Position numbers and translations under genes: made by a program. Source: Tubiluchus corallicola (Eukaryota; Priapulida; Priapulimorpha; Priapulimorphida; Tubiluchidae). From it: a stretch of DNA of 64,000 bases. Where the stretch lies: contig JAQGDQ010000212.1 in NCBI GenBank assembly GCA_030141605.1, forward strand, positions 318,769 through 382,768, read 5' to 3'. Below are positions 29,944-41,968 of this stretch, in pieces (the first letter of the stretch is position 1; each line of letters begins with the position of its first letter). The notes under the pieces are model-generated. The model had not been told where the DNA came from, did not search any database, and worked only from the letters and a program-made list of their open reading frames with translations.

Positions 29944-31788
29944 TTAAAATAATGGTGATGTTGTCAGTGATAAAATTAATCTGTTTGCAGCTAGATAAGA
30001 ACAAGAGAGCAAAAGAAAGGCTTCCTTGGTCGACTGACTGGCTCTACTGACGAGCATAAGTGTCTCATTTAGAGGACAGATATATGTGTAAAGTTTGTGC
30101 AAACGAACACCATTTCGACTTGGTTTTACGCAGTCGAAAGTAGGCTGAATTTTTTTCTCTTCAACTATCCATTCCATTATACAGTTGCAGACAAACTTGG
30201 TTGCTGTAACAAGAAAGGTTTTAAACCATGTAATGAGTTGGAAGGAATAAAGATAGTAAATTGAGAAGCAGGATCACTAAGCCACAGCTCAAACTAAGCA
30301 TACAGATAGACATACAGATAGACATGAAAATCCCGTATGTCACTAGCTAGCAGGTCAGAAACAGGACATTTTGCTAAATATCGTGCCTAGCTGAAAGCGT
30401 TCAGTTTTAAGTACTGTGTTTCCTATCGGTAAACATGGCAAAAATGTGAAAACTGTAAAAACTAGTTCTCGTTGACAAATGCGTGGTTTGTTTGATATCT
30501 CGCACTTCTTATTGTCTGACAATAAATGACAAAACTTATCCACATTACATTATTAACTCTATTCACATACATATCGATATTTTTGCCCCCGCCCCCGCAG
30601 TGGGTGAGATACAAGACTTTGAAATGACTGAGTATTTGCATCTTGTGCATAACGCGAGCTTAAAGTCCCCTGTAGAGCCGAAAGAGGGGGGTTTGGGACA
30701 AAAGTCGTCAAGTCATTTTGGAGAAGATAACAAGATCCAATACTGTGCAGAGTCAGATCTATTCAAACTCAGTAGTTGCTGCACGACTAATCCTTCAAAT
30801 ATGAGTAAAAAATAGAGAAAAATAGGTATTTTTTCGTGAAAATCGGCCTATGCCGTACCTCTGCTACTATGAGGAGTTGGGCCAAGCGGATTCATATTGT
30901 GAATACTAGTGGACCTCATACCCATACCTTTGGTCTGAATCGGTTTACCTAACCTTGTGCCGTATTTTTCCGATTTTGCATGGTCTTCTTGTGGACGCGT
31001 TCTTAATTCGTTTTACCTTAATTGTTGGCTAGTCTTATAATTTGTGTTTTTAAAATTTGCCCAAAAAACAAGCAGGACAAAGATTTGAAATTATAGCTTT
31101 GCTACTAAAATTTTCTAGGAATTGCGAATATACCTTTCATTTCTAGGATGACACCTCTTGTTGCATTCCGACTTCGAGGTCTTTTAGGAAGATGTATTTT
31201 AAAATTGTCAACATCGTGTAAACCGGTGTGAATTATAGCAATGTTCTTAATGATTGGGTTTTCGTAAAGATCTAAGTCTACTTTCTGCAGCCAAGGAGCA
31301 TGTATTATTTCAAGACGTTCCATGGCTGTCATCTCTTTGAAAGCGTCTGCAGCAATCCACTGAAGCTGCTCGTTCCACATCAACCTCAGTATGGTAGCTT
31401 GAGCACAAATACGTTTTGACTCAAGAGCCTGCAACTTGGATTCAATTATCTCCAATGTACTGAAATACTTTTCTACTAGATAACAATACCGAAGTGCATT
31501 AGGAAGTATATTGTAAAGCTGCAACTGCTTTGTCTCCCATTTCAAGTTCCTGGCAATTTCATCGAGTTCTCCACGGCCTAAATCAACCTTCTTTCCACAG
31601 GTCATTTTGCAAGGAAGTCGCATTTCATAGGAACACAGCCGTAAATCTTTACTGCAATTCTTTCCGTCGCCCGCCTCGTGTATAACATCAGACTCAAAAG
31701 ACCCTTGGAGAGCAAAACTGGAATAAGATATTGAAAGGCCAACAAAGTGAACAAACGCCATCCATAAAATGAACTGCGCATGCAACAT
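29944..31788 (-). CDS. Secreted leucine-rich-repeat protein with LRRCT, copy B
   Basis: Exon 1 is 31788-31134 and exon 2 is 30203-29944. They join in phase 1 across AAAG|GTATAT and TTGTTACAG, for 915 nt and 304 residues. There is a signal peptide (1 to about 28), a Cys-rich N-terminal cap with NCSKDLRLCSYEMRLPC, LRR-type repeats (LRLMWNEQLQWIAADAF, MERLEIIHAPWLQKV), and an LRRCT with C224, C226, C243 and C261. N-glycosylation sequons NCS, NAT and NET support an extracellular protein. The C terminus (EAFLLLSCSYLAANRLI then LSLTTSPLF) is hydrophobic and could be a GPI-attachment signal, which is inference. The 930-bp intron is much shorter than in A and C because of a deletion. The 26-bp VNTR lies downstream. 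Confidence 0.72.
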
Positions 31789-32009
31789 GATGAAACCAGC
31801 AAATCAACATTTCAGGGTTGAATTCTGACAGCGATGACTTTAGTTGCCTTTGAGCACGGAAGTGTGTGCAACACTTAGTGACAGAGAAAACAGCAGTTTT
31901 CGAATATTTCGATTTCCTGCGTCATAATGCAATTGCGAGTGATGTAATAACAATTTGAACATAAAGGTCAAAATACTAAACACAAGAAGCTAGAGAACTG
32001 AAATTGAAA

Positions 32010-32302
32010 TATGTAAGTATAATGGCGCGCCTAGACTAGAGAATTCTTTTGCATCTTAGATAGATAGATAGATATTTTATTTCTGAAAATCAAATTTCCA
32101 ACATGAGAGTTACAAACTCGACGCATACCGATGGTTTTATCAGTGGGCAGAGCTCGGGTAATGATTTCCAGATCATACTAACAATTTGACTCAACATAGC
32201 TGCACAAGTTATATACACAGATATACAAATTTAGTTGTAAACACAATGAAGCGAAAAACACTATTTACTAAGCATTTGTACACATGTGATAAACAAATAT
32301 TT
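32010..32302. mobile_element. Left part of the TIR/LINE element, unit B (truncated)
   Basis: Matches 19197-19478, including the GATA tail and the LINE 3' sequence. The match stops at about 32302, where the retroelement region begins. Confidence 0.65.
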
Positions 32303-32499
32303 ATTGCTATGCTATGCTCTGTAGGTTAGAATACTTATTCTCAGAATAATTTCACAATCGTTAACCTTGACTTTACACTTTGCTGAGAAATAACGGAGCT
32401 CTTGTATTGACTGACAACCGTGTGCAATAATAATTTAAAATGTTTTGGTTTATGTAGAGCTTTACACAGTTGCTTAAAAAGCAAATTACCCTGAACACA

Positions 32500-32765
32500 A
32501 TCAAGTGCTAACTAGTACAGGTGGTTCACAGTTTACCTGCTAAAACGTTTACTTGGTGGTCACATTTTATATGTAATAAATTTGTACAGGGTGGCCCACA
32601 TTTGTCTGCTAAGAATTTTTACAGGTTGATCACATTTTATCAGTAATAGATTTGTACAGGGTGGTCCACAAACTCGATATATAAACAAATGTACGACTTT
32701 AATTATCATAGTACAGGGTGGCTCGAAAATTTAATTACATAAATTTAAACTTGTACAAGGTGGGA
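32500..32765. repeat. Leader repeat of the retroelement (TACAGGGTGG blocks)
   Basis: TACAGGTGG/TACAGGGTGG followed by CCACA/TCACA recurs at about 32518, 32587, 32621, 32656, 32710 and 32753. Part of it forms a ~70-bp direct repeat with TCACATTTTAT. It lies in the untranslated leader before gag. Confidence 0.6.
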
Positions 32766-32833
32766 AAAAATTACAATAATTTTACAATTTTCTTTTCAAT
32801 TTGAAATATTGAATCTATGGTACAAGTATAAAT

Positions 32834-34137
32834 ATGTCAGGGAAAATCAAACAATACACATTAGAAGAATTGTCTAGTTTTACAAAATCTGAATTAAAAG
32901 AAATATTAAAGGAATATGGGGACCAAAGTTCCAACTTCCACATTAAAAGATGACATGATACATAGAGTTTTAGAGCATCAAACCACAGAGAATATGAATA
33001 ATGGTGATGCTTTACCTAACAATGCAGCTATTGGCCAAACTTTAAAAGTTATAACAGAGAGTAAAGATGAATCTACTGTTGTATCGGAGCAACCAGTTCG
33101 CAGTAAGGTGTTGAAACCAGAAGGTTTAACTGTAAACACTAATGATATGGAGGGTGCCACTCAACAAGTTGAGGTCTCTGGCTTTGAACAGCCATGGCTT
33201 CTACCAACTTCACAATTTTCTAACCTAGCAGCGTTGTTGTCAAATGTTGCTGGCGAGCTAGGTCCTTCTTTCGTCCAGACCACATCACATGAAAATGTGC
33301 AGGGTGGTTCCAAACAGCAAGAACTGTCCTCAACATGTCAATTGCCCATTCAGTTACCAACTTTATAAGAGGTTTCTATGGTACCAGAAAAAGACAGAAA
33401 AGATGTTATGATTCAGCTGTTACAGGCACAAGAAAGGATCGCTGTGGCACAATTGAACTGTGAAAGAGCACGCCACCAGTCGGCAATTCTTGGGTCTTCT
33501 GCTATTTCCACTAATGCACTTGACAGTGCACAGTCCTCCAGACATCCTCGTGTAAAGATTCGATTCATTCTTATCTCGAGTATTTTGAAGCAGCTATGAT
33601 ACGCAATGGTATTAATGAAACTGATTATATGGCAAACCTAGCACCGAGTTTATCAGGTCGTGCTGCAATATGTTAACAGCAATGTCCAGTGTCTGAAATG
33701 CGAAACTATAATTTTATTAAGAAAGCCTTGATTGACACTTATGTTTTATGTAGTGACACTTACCGAGAAAGATTCCGTACTTTAAAACGCCAACCTGATG
33801 AAACTTACCGGCAGTTCTTTGTGAGAGTGGAAAAATGTGCTCATGACTGGCTCAATGCTGTTGGAGCAAACACTCGCAAGTTGGTTGTCCAACAGATTGC
33901 TCTTGAACAGATTTTTAATTCTATGCCCCCGGAAATGTCCATTCATTTGCGTACTATTGAACAGGGCAGCTATGAACATATGGCTGAATGTGCTGACCGT
34001 TATTTGGCAGCTAGGAGTAACAAGACATTTTCTTTCAGAAACCAGTATAGTGCAGAAGGCTTGCAATTTCAAGAGAAAAATGGTGACAATAAACAAACTA
34101 CAAATACTTTTATTATAAAGTTTCCGACAGTAATATT
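32834..34137 (+). pseudogene. Retroelement gag (broken)
   Basis: The ATG at 32834 begins MSGKIKQYTLEELSSFTKSE, a SAP-like helix pair. One frameshift at about 32920 moves into the frame of 32916-33368. A stop follows at 33366-33368, and a second break lies near 33590-33690. The best-preserved block, 33689-34100, has the usual retrotransposon gag features (YRQFFVRVEKCAHDWL, LEQIFNSMPPEM). A CCHC knuckle, CFTCGLWGHRRADC, at 34141-34182 is in the following frame, so there is a one-base shift near 34110-34135. Confidence 0.65.
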
Positions 34138-35610
34138 CATTGTTTTACTTGTGGCCTTTGGGGCCATAGAAGGGCTGACTGTGCTCAAGCAAAGTTTCCT
34201 CAGAGTAGGAGTGAGCCTATTAAGGATAAAAATTATCCTAAAAGCAAACCTACATTAGGGAAACAACCTGATAGAGCAGCGCGCCAATATGTGGGTATAA
34301 GAGAGAATACTGATTCCGCTAGCTCCTCTGATCAATGTGTAAATGACGATAACAAAATACCTGCACATACTAAACCATTTTGTTTCCCTGTTTGTGTCAA
34401 TGGTTATGACCTTACATGCCAAAGAGACAGTGGTGCACATATGTCCATTTTGTATTCCAAGTATGTTCATCCAAGACAAAGAATACCAGACACTTCCGCT
34501 AAAATAGGATGCATACATGGTGATGTTAAAAGCTACCAACTTGTCAAAGTAGTTGTAGAGAGTGACCGTATTTCTGGTTGGTTAACTGTGTGCATTTCTA
34601 ATGCTGCCCCGATCCCATTTTTGCTTCTTGGTAATGATATCGAAACAGCTTATGAACCTTTTCCTAGTTCTTCAATTACATTACCTGATGCTCTACTCTG
34701 TGATCAATCTGTATCTCAGTCAGATCCTGGGCAGTCTGTTTCCATGGGCCGAAATTCACAGCCTACCTATGTTGCAACAAGGTCTCAAATAGCACGCATA
34801 GAAGCTGAAACAAGGCATCAAAGGGAACTTGAAGATGAACTCCAAATGGATGCTGCACCCCATTCTCATCAAGTAGAAAAGAACACTTTGGATTATCAGA
34901 AGCTTCTAGAATCTAATAGGCAAAAACTCATACAGGAACAAAAGGAAGATATATCTATACGTAATATCCGTGATCGTGCTGGTACGGAAGCTGAGGCGCA
35001 AGCTGTTGGTAAAGGGTATTACATACGTGACAATATGCTATTTTACTTGGGTCGTGAGCGACGTGGTGATACACCACATGAGTTATTGGTAGTACCTAAA
35101 TGTAGACGTCGTGAAATTTTGCACTTGGCCCATGATAATCCATTAGCTGGTCACATGGGAGTAAAGAAAACTTTACATCGAATTTTGGCAGAATATACCT
35201 GGCCTCACCTGAAGCGCACTGTGCAGCAATACTGCAAAACTTGCCTTCCTTGTCAAAAGTCTTCACGTGTAAAAACTTCTGAACGTGCTAGATTAAGACC
35301 CCTTCCAATCCCTTTTCACACTATTGGTATGGACCTTATTGGACCCTTATGTACTTCTCGGACACCTAGTGGCAATCGATACGCATTAGTAATTGTTAAC
35401 CATGCTACAAGGTATCCGGATTGCTATCCTTTTTCTAATATTGAAAAGACCACAGGTGTAAAAGCTTTACTTCAGTTCATCAGTCGGTATGGTATCCCAA
35501 GACAGATTATTACTGACAAAGGTACCCATAGGTACTGTCATAGGTATTACAACCAGCCCATATCATGCTCAAGCTAGTGGTTTGGTAGAGCGTTATAATC
35601 AATCTTTGAA
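34138..35610 (+). pseudogene. Retroelement protease and integrase (broken)
   Basis: One frame runs from the zinc knuckle through a protease active site DSGAHMSILY (DSG at 34426-34434) into integrase. The HHCC zinc domain (HDNPLAGHMG ... CKTCLPCQ) is at about 35119-35265. The core Asp of IGMDLIGPL is at 35332 and the Asp of ITDKGT at 35515. The Glu of GLVERYNQ (35588-35590) is in the next frame. The Asp-Glu spacing is about 35 bases shorter than the usual ~36 codons, so a deletion explains the frameshift. No RT lies between protease and integrase. Confidence 0.75.
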
Positions 35611-36865
35611 ACATTCAATTTTGAAACTCTTGCAGGAAAAGCACCCTATTCCTTGGGATGAAATGATTCCAATGCTGTTGTTTGCATATAGAGAAGTTGT
35701 GCAAGAAAGTCTTGGTTATTCTCCAAATGAGCTTGTTTTTGGATTCAAGGTACGTGGCCCCCTTGCTGCTTACGGAGAAACACGGGGATTTGCATTTCCT
35801 GCCAATACTGAATCAATTGATGAACACGTTAATAAAATTATAAACTTAATTCAAGAGGCAACAGATAATGCCCATTCTGCCTTACATGATGCTCAAATAG
35901 CTCAAGAGAAATGGTTTAATAATATGGCTAGTGCACGAACTCTAGAGGTTGGCCAGAAAGTCATGCTTCTTAAACCAGCAAAACCTGGTAAACTGAATCG
36001 AGGTCCCTATGTTGTAACCGATAAGATATCAGATGTGAACTACAAAATCGGTATGGGTGGAACAGGCAGAAAGAGAAAAATTCGATCATTCCATATTAAC
36101 TTGTTGAAACCTTACCATGATCGTGAAGAGCAGTTAATTCTCTATAATGGTCGTGTTAGTCAATGTTGTTTTGGTTCTGCTGTCACTGATGATGATGACA
36201 TTTGTGATGTGTGTGTAGGCAGTAACCCTGATAACGATGAAGTTCTTGTGTATGATAGGGAACTCAGTCCTTCAGAGGTTGGACAACTTCCTGATTATAC
36301 TTTTCCCCCCTTAGCTGTGGCTACGCAGTCTTTAGAAGACATCATGTTTCCAGATTATTTGACTAAAGAACAGAAACAACAACTAAAGGTTGTTTGTGAG
36401 GAATTTGCTTCAACGTTTACTGATTTACCTGGACGTACTTCAGTCGTCCAACATCACATTAACCTGACAGATATGACACCGGTTAGGCAAAGGGCTTACC
36501 GTATCCCTTACCATTGACGAGAAATTGTCAGGAGGGAATTAAATGAAATGCTTAGGCTTGAAGTAATTCGTCGTTCAGAATCTGATTTGTCATCCCCCAT
36601 AGTTCTTGTACCAAAAGGTGATGGCACAATCCGTTTCTGCGTTGATTATCGTTTGCTGAATGCCCAAACTTCATTTAATGTGTATCCTATCCCATGTATA
36701 GACGACATCATTGATGAGTTACATAGCGCAAAATTCATATCAACACTTGATCTCAGCAAAGCCTTTTGGCAAATCGAGCTTTCAGAGGCTTCAAGGCCAG
36801 TTTCAGCCTCTGTAACAGATATCGAAAGTTTGAGTGGACCGTAATGCCATTTCGTCAAATGATAA
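35611..36865 (+). pseudogene. Retroelement integrase C terminus and truncated reverse transcriptase
   Basis: The frame continues from integrase through a linker (FPDYLTKEQKQQL ... FASTFTDLPGRT) of the kind that precedes gypsy RT. An in-frame TGA at 36515-36517 follows, then RT with LVPKGDGTIRFCVDYRLLN and FISTLDLSKAFWQIEL (catalytic Asp codon 36749-36751). A further frameshift near 36800-36822 moves FEWTVMPF out of frame. Similarity ends about 36865, before the second catalytic motif. RNase H is missing. Confidence 0.72.
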
Positions 36866-37482
36866 GTTATTTGAAACAAGTTTAAAAAAAATTGTGTAAT
36901 GTTTAAAAAATAATCAGAGCATTCATAGCACCTATGTCATTAACTAATTAAAATTAGAATTACTGTATCTTCTCAATAAGATTAAAAATACGTTTTTGAT
37001 TAGTGAGTGGCACACCCTGGAGGGTGAGGCAGCGACATTTTACCAATTGGTGAAAGCATTTTAAATAATTAATAATTTTCTTTTCTAGTTACATAAGTAT
37101 TTCAAGCAGGTTAGCGACATGCTAAGTAATATAACTTTGCATGGAAATTTTTTTGGGACAAAGTTTAACATTGTCTTTTCTTCCCCTGAGTCACGTTTGC
37201 GCAAGTGACATCATGTAATGGCACCATTGGAACAGTGTCGCGGAAAGTTTAAAATGAAAACAAACAGAAAATCCTTTCAGCGCGAGTAAAATATGTGCAT
37301 AAAGTTGCTAAGGAGTAATATAATTTCGTAAGGCGATTTTTCTGAAACCTACTTTAGGTACCGCCTTTCTTGACCTTTAACCCATGTAGCGCGCAACGAC
37401 AACGCGACTGCGTACAGCTGGTAACTCGCTTCACATCACATGCAGGTTTATGCGTCAGCATTGCTACCTCGGCGGATTAGTA
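36866..37482. other. Spacer between retroelement and unit C
   Basis: No gene is seen. The first ~70 bases resemble 115-185 at the left edge of the window. The rest is unrecognised. Confidence 0.45.
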
Positions 37483-38627
37483 GGTAGTTCTACTGGTAAA
37501 TATTTTTTTTAATAAATGGGACGTGCATTTTGTGTCGCTGTTTACACTTAATGACATTGCTAATCTGGCTGAATCAGATCTCGGTAGGATATCTCATATC
37601 GACCTCCTACTATGTGCTTGACCGGGACGGTCAAATATGGGTGGGAGGATTATGAGCTGAAAAGGGAACAGTGCATTATACAGTTCTATTCATAGGCACC
37701 AGGCCAGCCAACCTACAGGTAATGTTATGACCTCCACTTTCAACTAGGAAGCCCATAACATTACCTGCAATTGGTTGAGCAGTGGTTTCCTGTGGAAAGA
37801 ACGAACACGTGACATCGTCAGTTGTCTTCTAGTTGTCGTGGAATGCACTTCTTCTGTCTGCCTGCCGAGTGTCGTGGATTCTGTAAGATTTGAAGCATTG
37901 TCATCAGGTTTTGTTTTTTTCTATTGTGTTATTCTTCTCAGCCATCCCTTTTGAATTCTAAGTTTTGATTTTGTTGTTTCTTTTGTTTAAATTCTGGAGT
38001 GTCCATTACGCAGCGCTTACTCGCATCACCGATGGCGGGCCGCAAGGCTATCTACCGGGTCGAACCCCGGAACAATATAATCTTTTTTAAGCTATGCACA
38101 GCTGCATGATTGTAACTAATCCGTTTGGTTATTTTAGTGCTATTTTGGTGACGCATTTCGCTGCGCCAGTTGTCCATATTTGGACATGCCAGCATTCAAG
38201 CCAGGTGAAAAAATTCAGCTGAGTGAACGACAACTCAATCCTGATACATAGTTTGTAGAAAGTTGCAGAAGTAATTTTTAACGTTTCAACAAACCAGTTT
38301 AAAAATTAAATTACACATGCAATTAATATAGATTTGAAATTTAAGGTTGAATGAGTACAAGGAATGTACCTTGCAAAGCTAGGCAATTTTATAATTTTAC
38401 TTGTTCACGTTATTCAATTCAGTTCAGTCAGCTTTATTCAATAATAGCAGTTGAAAAGAATACATATAGTAGCAATTTCAATGTGTAATGGCAGAGCAGC
38501 AAAAGACTGTTCGCACACTAAATCAAGTGTACATTGTATGTAGAAAACAATATATGCGTGGACGACAACGACAACAACAACAACATTTGCTTATTTTATG
38601 GGAACCTGCATTTGTACGCGATTATAA

Positions 38628-38704
38628 TTATGACAAGAAAATGACAAGAAATATCAAATTCCATTCAACTCGTAATTTAATTACTCATTCGTTTGTTCAC
38701 TGCC
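38628..38704. other. Patchwork junction replacing ~1.3 kb of unit B sequence
   Basis: Where unit B has 22373-23732, unit C has 77 bases. These appear to be a copy of the small membrane-protein gene's exon 5 flank (as at 39388-39421) joined to a copy of 39771-39803 (TTACTCATTCGTTTGTTCAC). This looks like templated filler at a deletion breakpoint. Confidence 0.55.
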
Positions 38705-39402
38705 GGACATGTAATAATCGTTATGGCTTGCTAAATTTTGTCTAACAACCTTAAATATTTGGTTCTTCTAATATTTTAAATCCATAGGTCATTTCCGAGC
38801 ATCGCGTATTCAATTCAATTTATTTGACTAAATAATGAAAACGTATAATTCCGTAATTCATTTCTATTTGTCGAGAAGTTTCTGAAACTTACTGATTTTT
38901 TTTCTCTTACTGTGTTTGTATTAAACTTATTAGTTTTGGTTGTGCAGTAAAAGTGAATAAATTTGTCGTTATTATTGTGCTGGCCACATTTTACATGATT
39001 GTTGAGTTGTTTGGTAATGAATATTTTTTATGTTCATAATTAAGTACTGCAGAACAGAAAGACAGACAAATGCAATTATAATCAAAACATTAAAATGTAA
39101 GAGTTATGCAAATTTTACAAACAAAATACAAAGCTCTTTTAATTACAGCAGTTGTTACTAAATAATGTACCAGGTCATTCGGTGTTTCCATTTGATCAAA
39201 TTAACATTCATTTTTTCTGCCTAGGCATTAAAATTAAAACGAAATTAAAGTTTTCGATACCATCCATCATACGAAAAGTGCAATCTGCGGGAAAAATACT
39301 TGACTTGATTAACTGGTAATAAGGTCATTGTTATTTGAATAAATATATACATTAACTAATTATATACAGTTAACAAAGGCAAAAAAATGACGACAAGAAA
39401 TA

Positions 39403-41878
39403 TCAAATTCCATTCAATTCGTTTTCGAAGAACAGGCGTGCGTTCGGGTTGTACATTGCCCTCCACTTTGCCAGTCTGTAACACAATTTGAAACACAATA
39501 TTGATGGTATTGTACATATTAATGCATATGTTGTTAATAAATTATGCATTGTAATAAATTATTATGATAAAAATTTTAAATGAAACGCACATATACTTTT
39601 CATCCTTCAGATCTTGGAACATGTATTTGTATATTGTTCGGTCGTCAAGCCAAAATTTTTGCTTCTTTGGCCGTCCATGCACAGCACATAGAGTCTCATT
39701 AGCTTCGCCTAAAATGAAAAGAAAAAAACTATTCACGAAGATGTGTATGAACCTATCTTAAGAAAATAATTTATTTAATTACTCATTCGTTTGTTCACTG
39801 CCACACACATCAAACACAAATGCAAAAAAGTGGTTACAATTATACAAGAACATCATAAAACCATACAAGACAGTATTTTTGACGGACATGTATAACATGT
39901 TTAGATTATAGAGTATATATAATAAATTATCTAGCTGCTTGAATAAACCTACTAGATATCAATGTATCAGCAAACCAGCCTTAACAAACCAGTAAACGTA
40001 GCATCACATCATATCGTTTACAAAAGCTATGGAAAAAAATTACAAGTCCGGTGAGTTCCAAGGCCTAATAATATGGATCGTATAACAAATTAACGTTCAT
40101 AGTCAGTGGTCTTTGGACTTGTTGGACAAATGGATGGGTGACAGTCAGAAAATTGTTGTTCTAAGCAGTCTTGAGATCAAGTAAGAAGTTTAAATAGCAA
40201 ACATGATATATGCAAAAACAAAAATAAGATACCAGTGTGGGATCCTCCATCGAAGCATCCTTCAAGATCCCACAATGACTTTCTTTTCCATCCTCCACCA
40301 CACCTAAATTAATGAGCGCATAATTACACATTAATTGCTGTTAGAAACGTATAAAACTTTCTACAGGGTGGGCAGGAAATTTTGTCACCTGAAGATGAAG
40401 CTGCCCTGACATTTGTGCTCCATGTAATGAACGTAAGAAAACAGATTAAGAGTCTCTAACTTCATCTAAAACTTGCCACTGGCCACAGTTGTAAACTTTA
40501 AAAATAAGGCAGGAAAGGGAAGGGTGAAAAGGGGACTTCTACCAGACTAATAAGGTGTGTGCAACCCATCAAACTCCTCCAATTTTACTCCTACAGGATT
40601 AGAACTAAATGATAAAGTTCAAACAAGAGCTGCAACGTCATGTCAAAATCTGAGTTATAACTCTCATTGCCTAACGAAACGATTCTACACGGTGTCATAA
40701 CACCTCTCAGGATGGGTTGCACATCCACATTATTCCATCACTTCGATTTTTAAAACAGAATTCGACTATAGGAGCATTTATGCTATTTATCCTAAAGATA
40801 CCACCAGTTGGTCAATGGCTGCTTATAAGTATAATAGTTGCTTATTAGTTCAAAACATGCACGGTTTCTTTACCAAAAGCCCGACTGGCGTCTCATTCCA
40901 CCCTCCTAGTCACAGGTTCACCTTAAACATATAGGTCTTTGGAACGGACATACATCGGGCAAGAATCTTTTTTCATATAACAGCAGTATTTAAATATTAA
41001 AACAAATCGTGCTTCTTTTAGTTGTCGATACTTACCGTAAATAAATCAGGATCGCTGTTATAACGACTATGGATATTCCCATAACAGCAATGCCCTGCTT
41101 GTAGGCTGAAAAAGTAAATAATTTAGCTCTTATTATAAAATTGAAATATTCTATTTTTATCGATAGGACAGTCGGTAATTTGCATTCAAAGTGCCGCAAA
41201 AACAAAGAATGAGTCCGTTATAATTTACATCGCAAAAGCGCATCAGCTGTAGCAAGACTATAAGCATTAAAATTAAAAAAATCAAACTTGGATTATGAGT
41301 AATTACTAATTTTTAATTAATCATGAATTATCTAAATCTCCTGCTTGCCTACCTTCCTAATTACTTACCTATCTACCTACCTATGTACCTACCTATTTAT
41401 CTACCTACGTACGTACGTACGTACCTACTTACCTGCCTGCCTACACCCTTGACAATCCACTTGCCTAAAACTGTTTAGATATATTCATACAAGGCAAGCA
41501 GGTATGAAAACATTATTCTGTTAACTTCGTTTCCGACACACTTCAAGCTATTCTATACTATACTACTCACTTCTATTGTGATCCATTTGTGCCATTGCGT
41601 TTATTATACAGTATTTTGTTTTGTTCTTTAGTAAGTCAGTCAGCCAGCCAGCCAGTCAATAAGCAAGTGAGTGAGTGAGTGAGTGAGTGAGTGAGTGAGC
41701 AAGCGAGTGAGCGAGCGAGCGAGCAAGCAAGCAAGCAATTAAGTAAGCAAGCAAGTAAGTGGTAGGTAGGTAGGTAGGTAGGTAGGTAGGTAGGTAGGTA
41801 GGTAGGTAGGTAGGTAGGAAGGTAGGTAGGTAGGTAGGTAGTTAGGATTGTAGGTAGGTAGTTAAATAAGTAAGTAAA

Positions 41879-41968
<90 letters not shown>

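Larger units (their letters stand above)
21235..32302. repeat. Tandem segmental duplication, unit B
   Basis: Collinear with unit C (37483-50165) from TTCTACTAGTAAACATTTTT onwards, through the small membrane-protein gene, tetranucleotide arrays, repeat E, VNTR and LRR gene. From repeat E onward it also matches unit A (12.3-19.5 kb). Relative to C it retains about 1.3 kb at 22373-23732. It lacks about 0.46 kb at C 42640-43100, and most of the LRR intron. Confidence 0.85.
32303..36865 (+). mobile_element. Decayed Ty3/gypsy-class retroelement with Gmr1-type order (gag-PR-INT-RT)
   Basis: In order: a non-coding leader with repeated GTACAGGGTGG blocks, gag with a CCHC knuckle, an aspartic protease, integrase, then reverse transcriptase of Ty3/gypsy type. 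Integrase before RT is the Ty1/copia order. Among gypsy-class elements it is known from the Gmr1 group. The copy is dead: there are several frameshifts, an in-frame TGA at 36515-36517, and the RT stops before its YxDD motif. No RNase H or 3' LTR is present. A 5' LTR could not be delimited. Confidence 0.8.

Noticed and set aside
24634-31788. LRR gene and small membrane protein as one receptor gene in unit B
   Set aside because: No good donor in the right phase was found after the LRRCT. The first membrane-protein exon has its own well-placed ATG, and a poly-A length difference upstream would break an extended frame in one copy. RNA data could overturn this.
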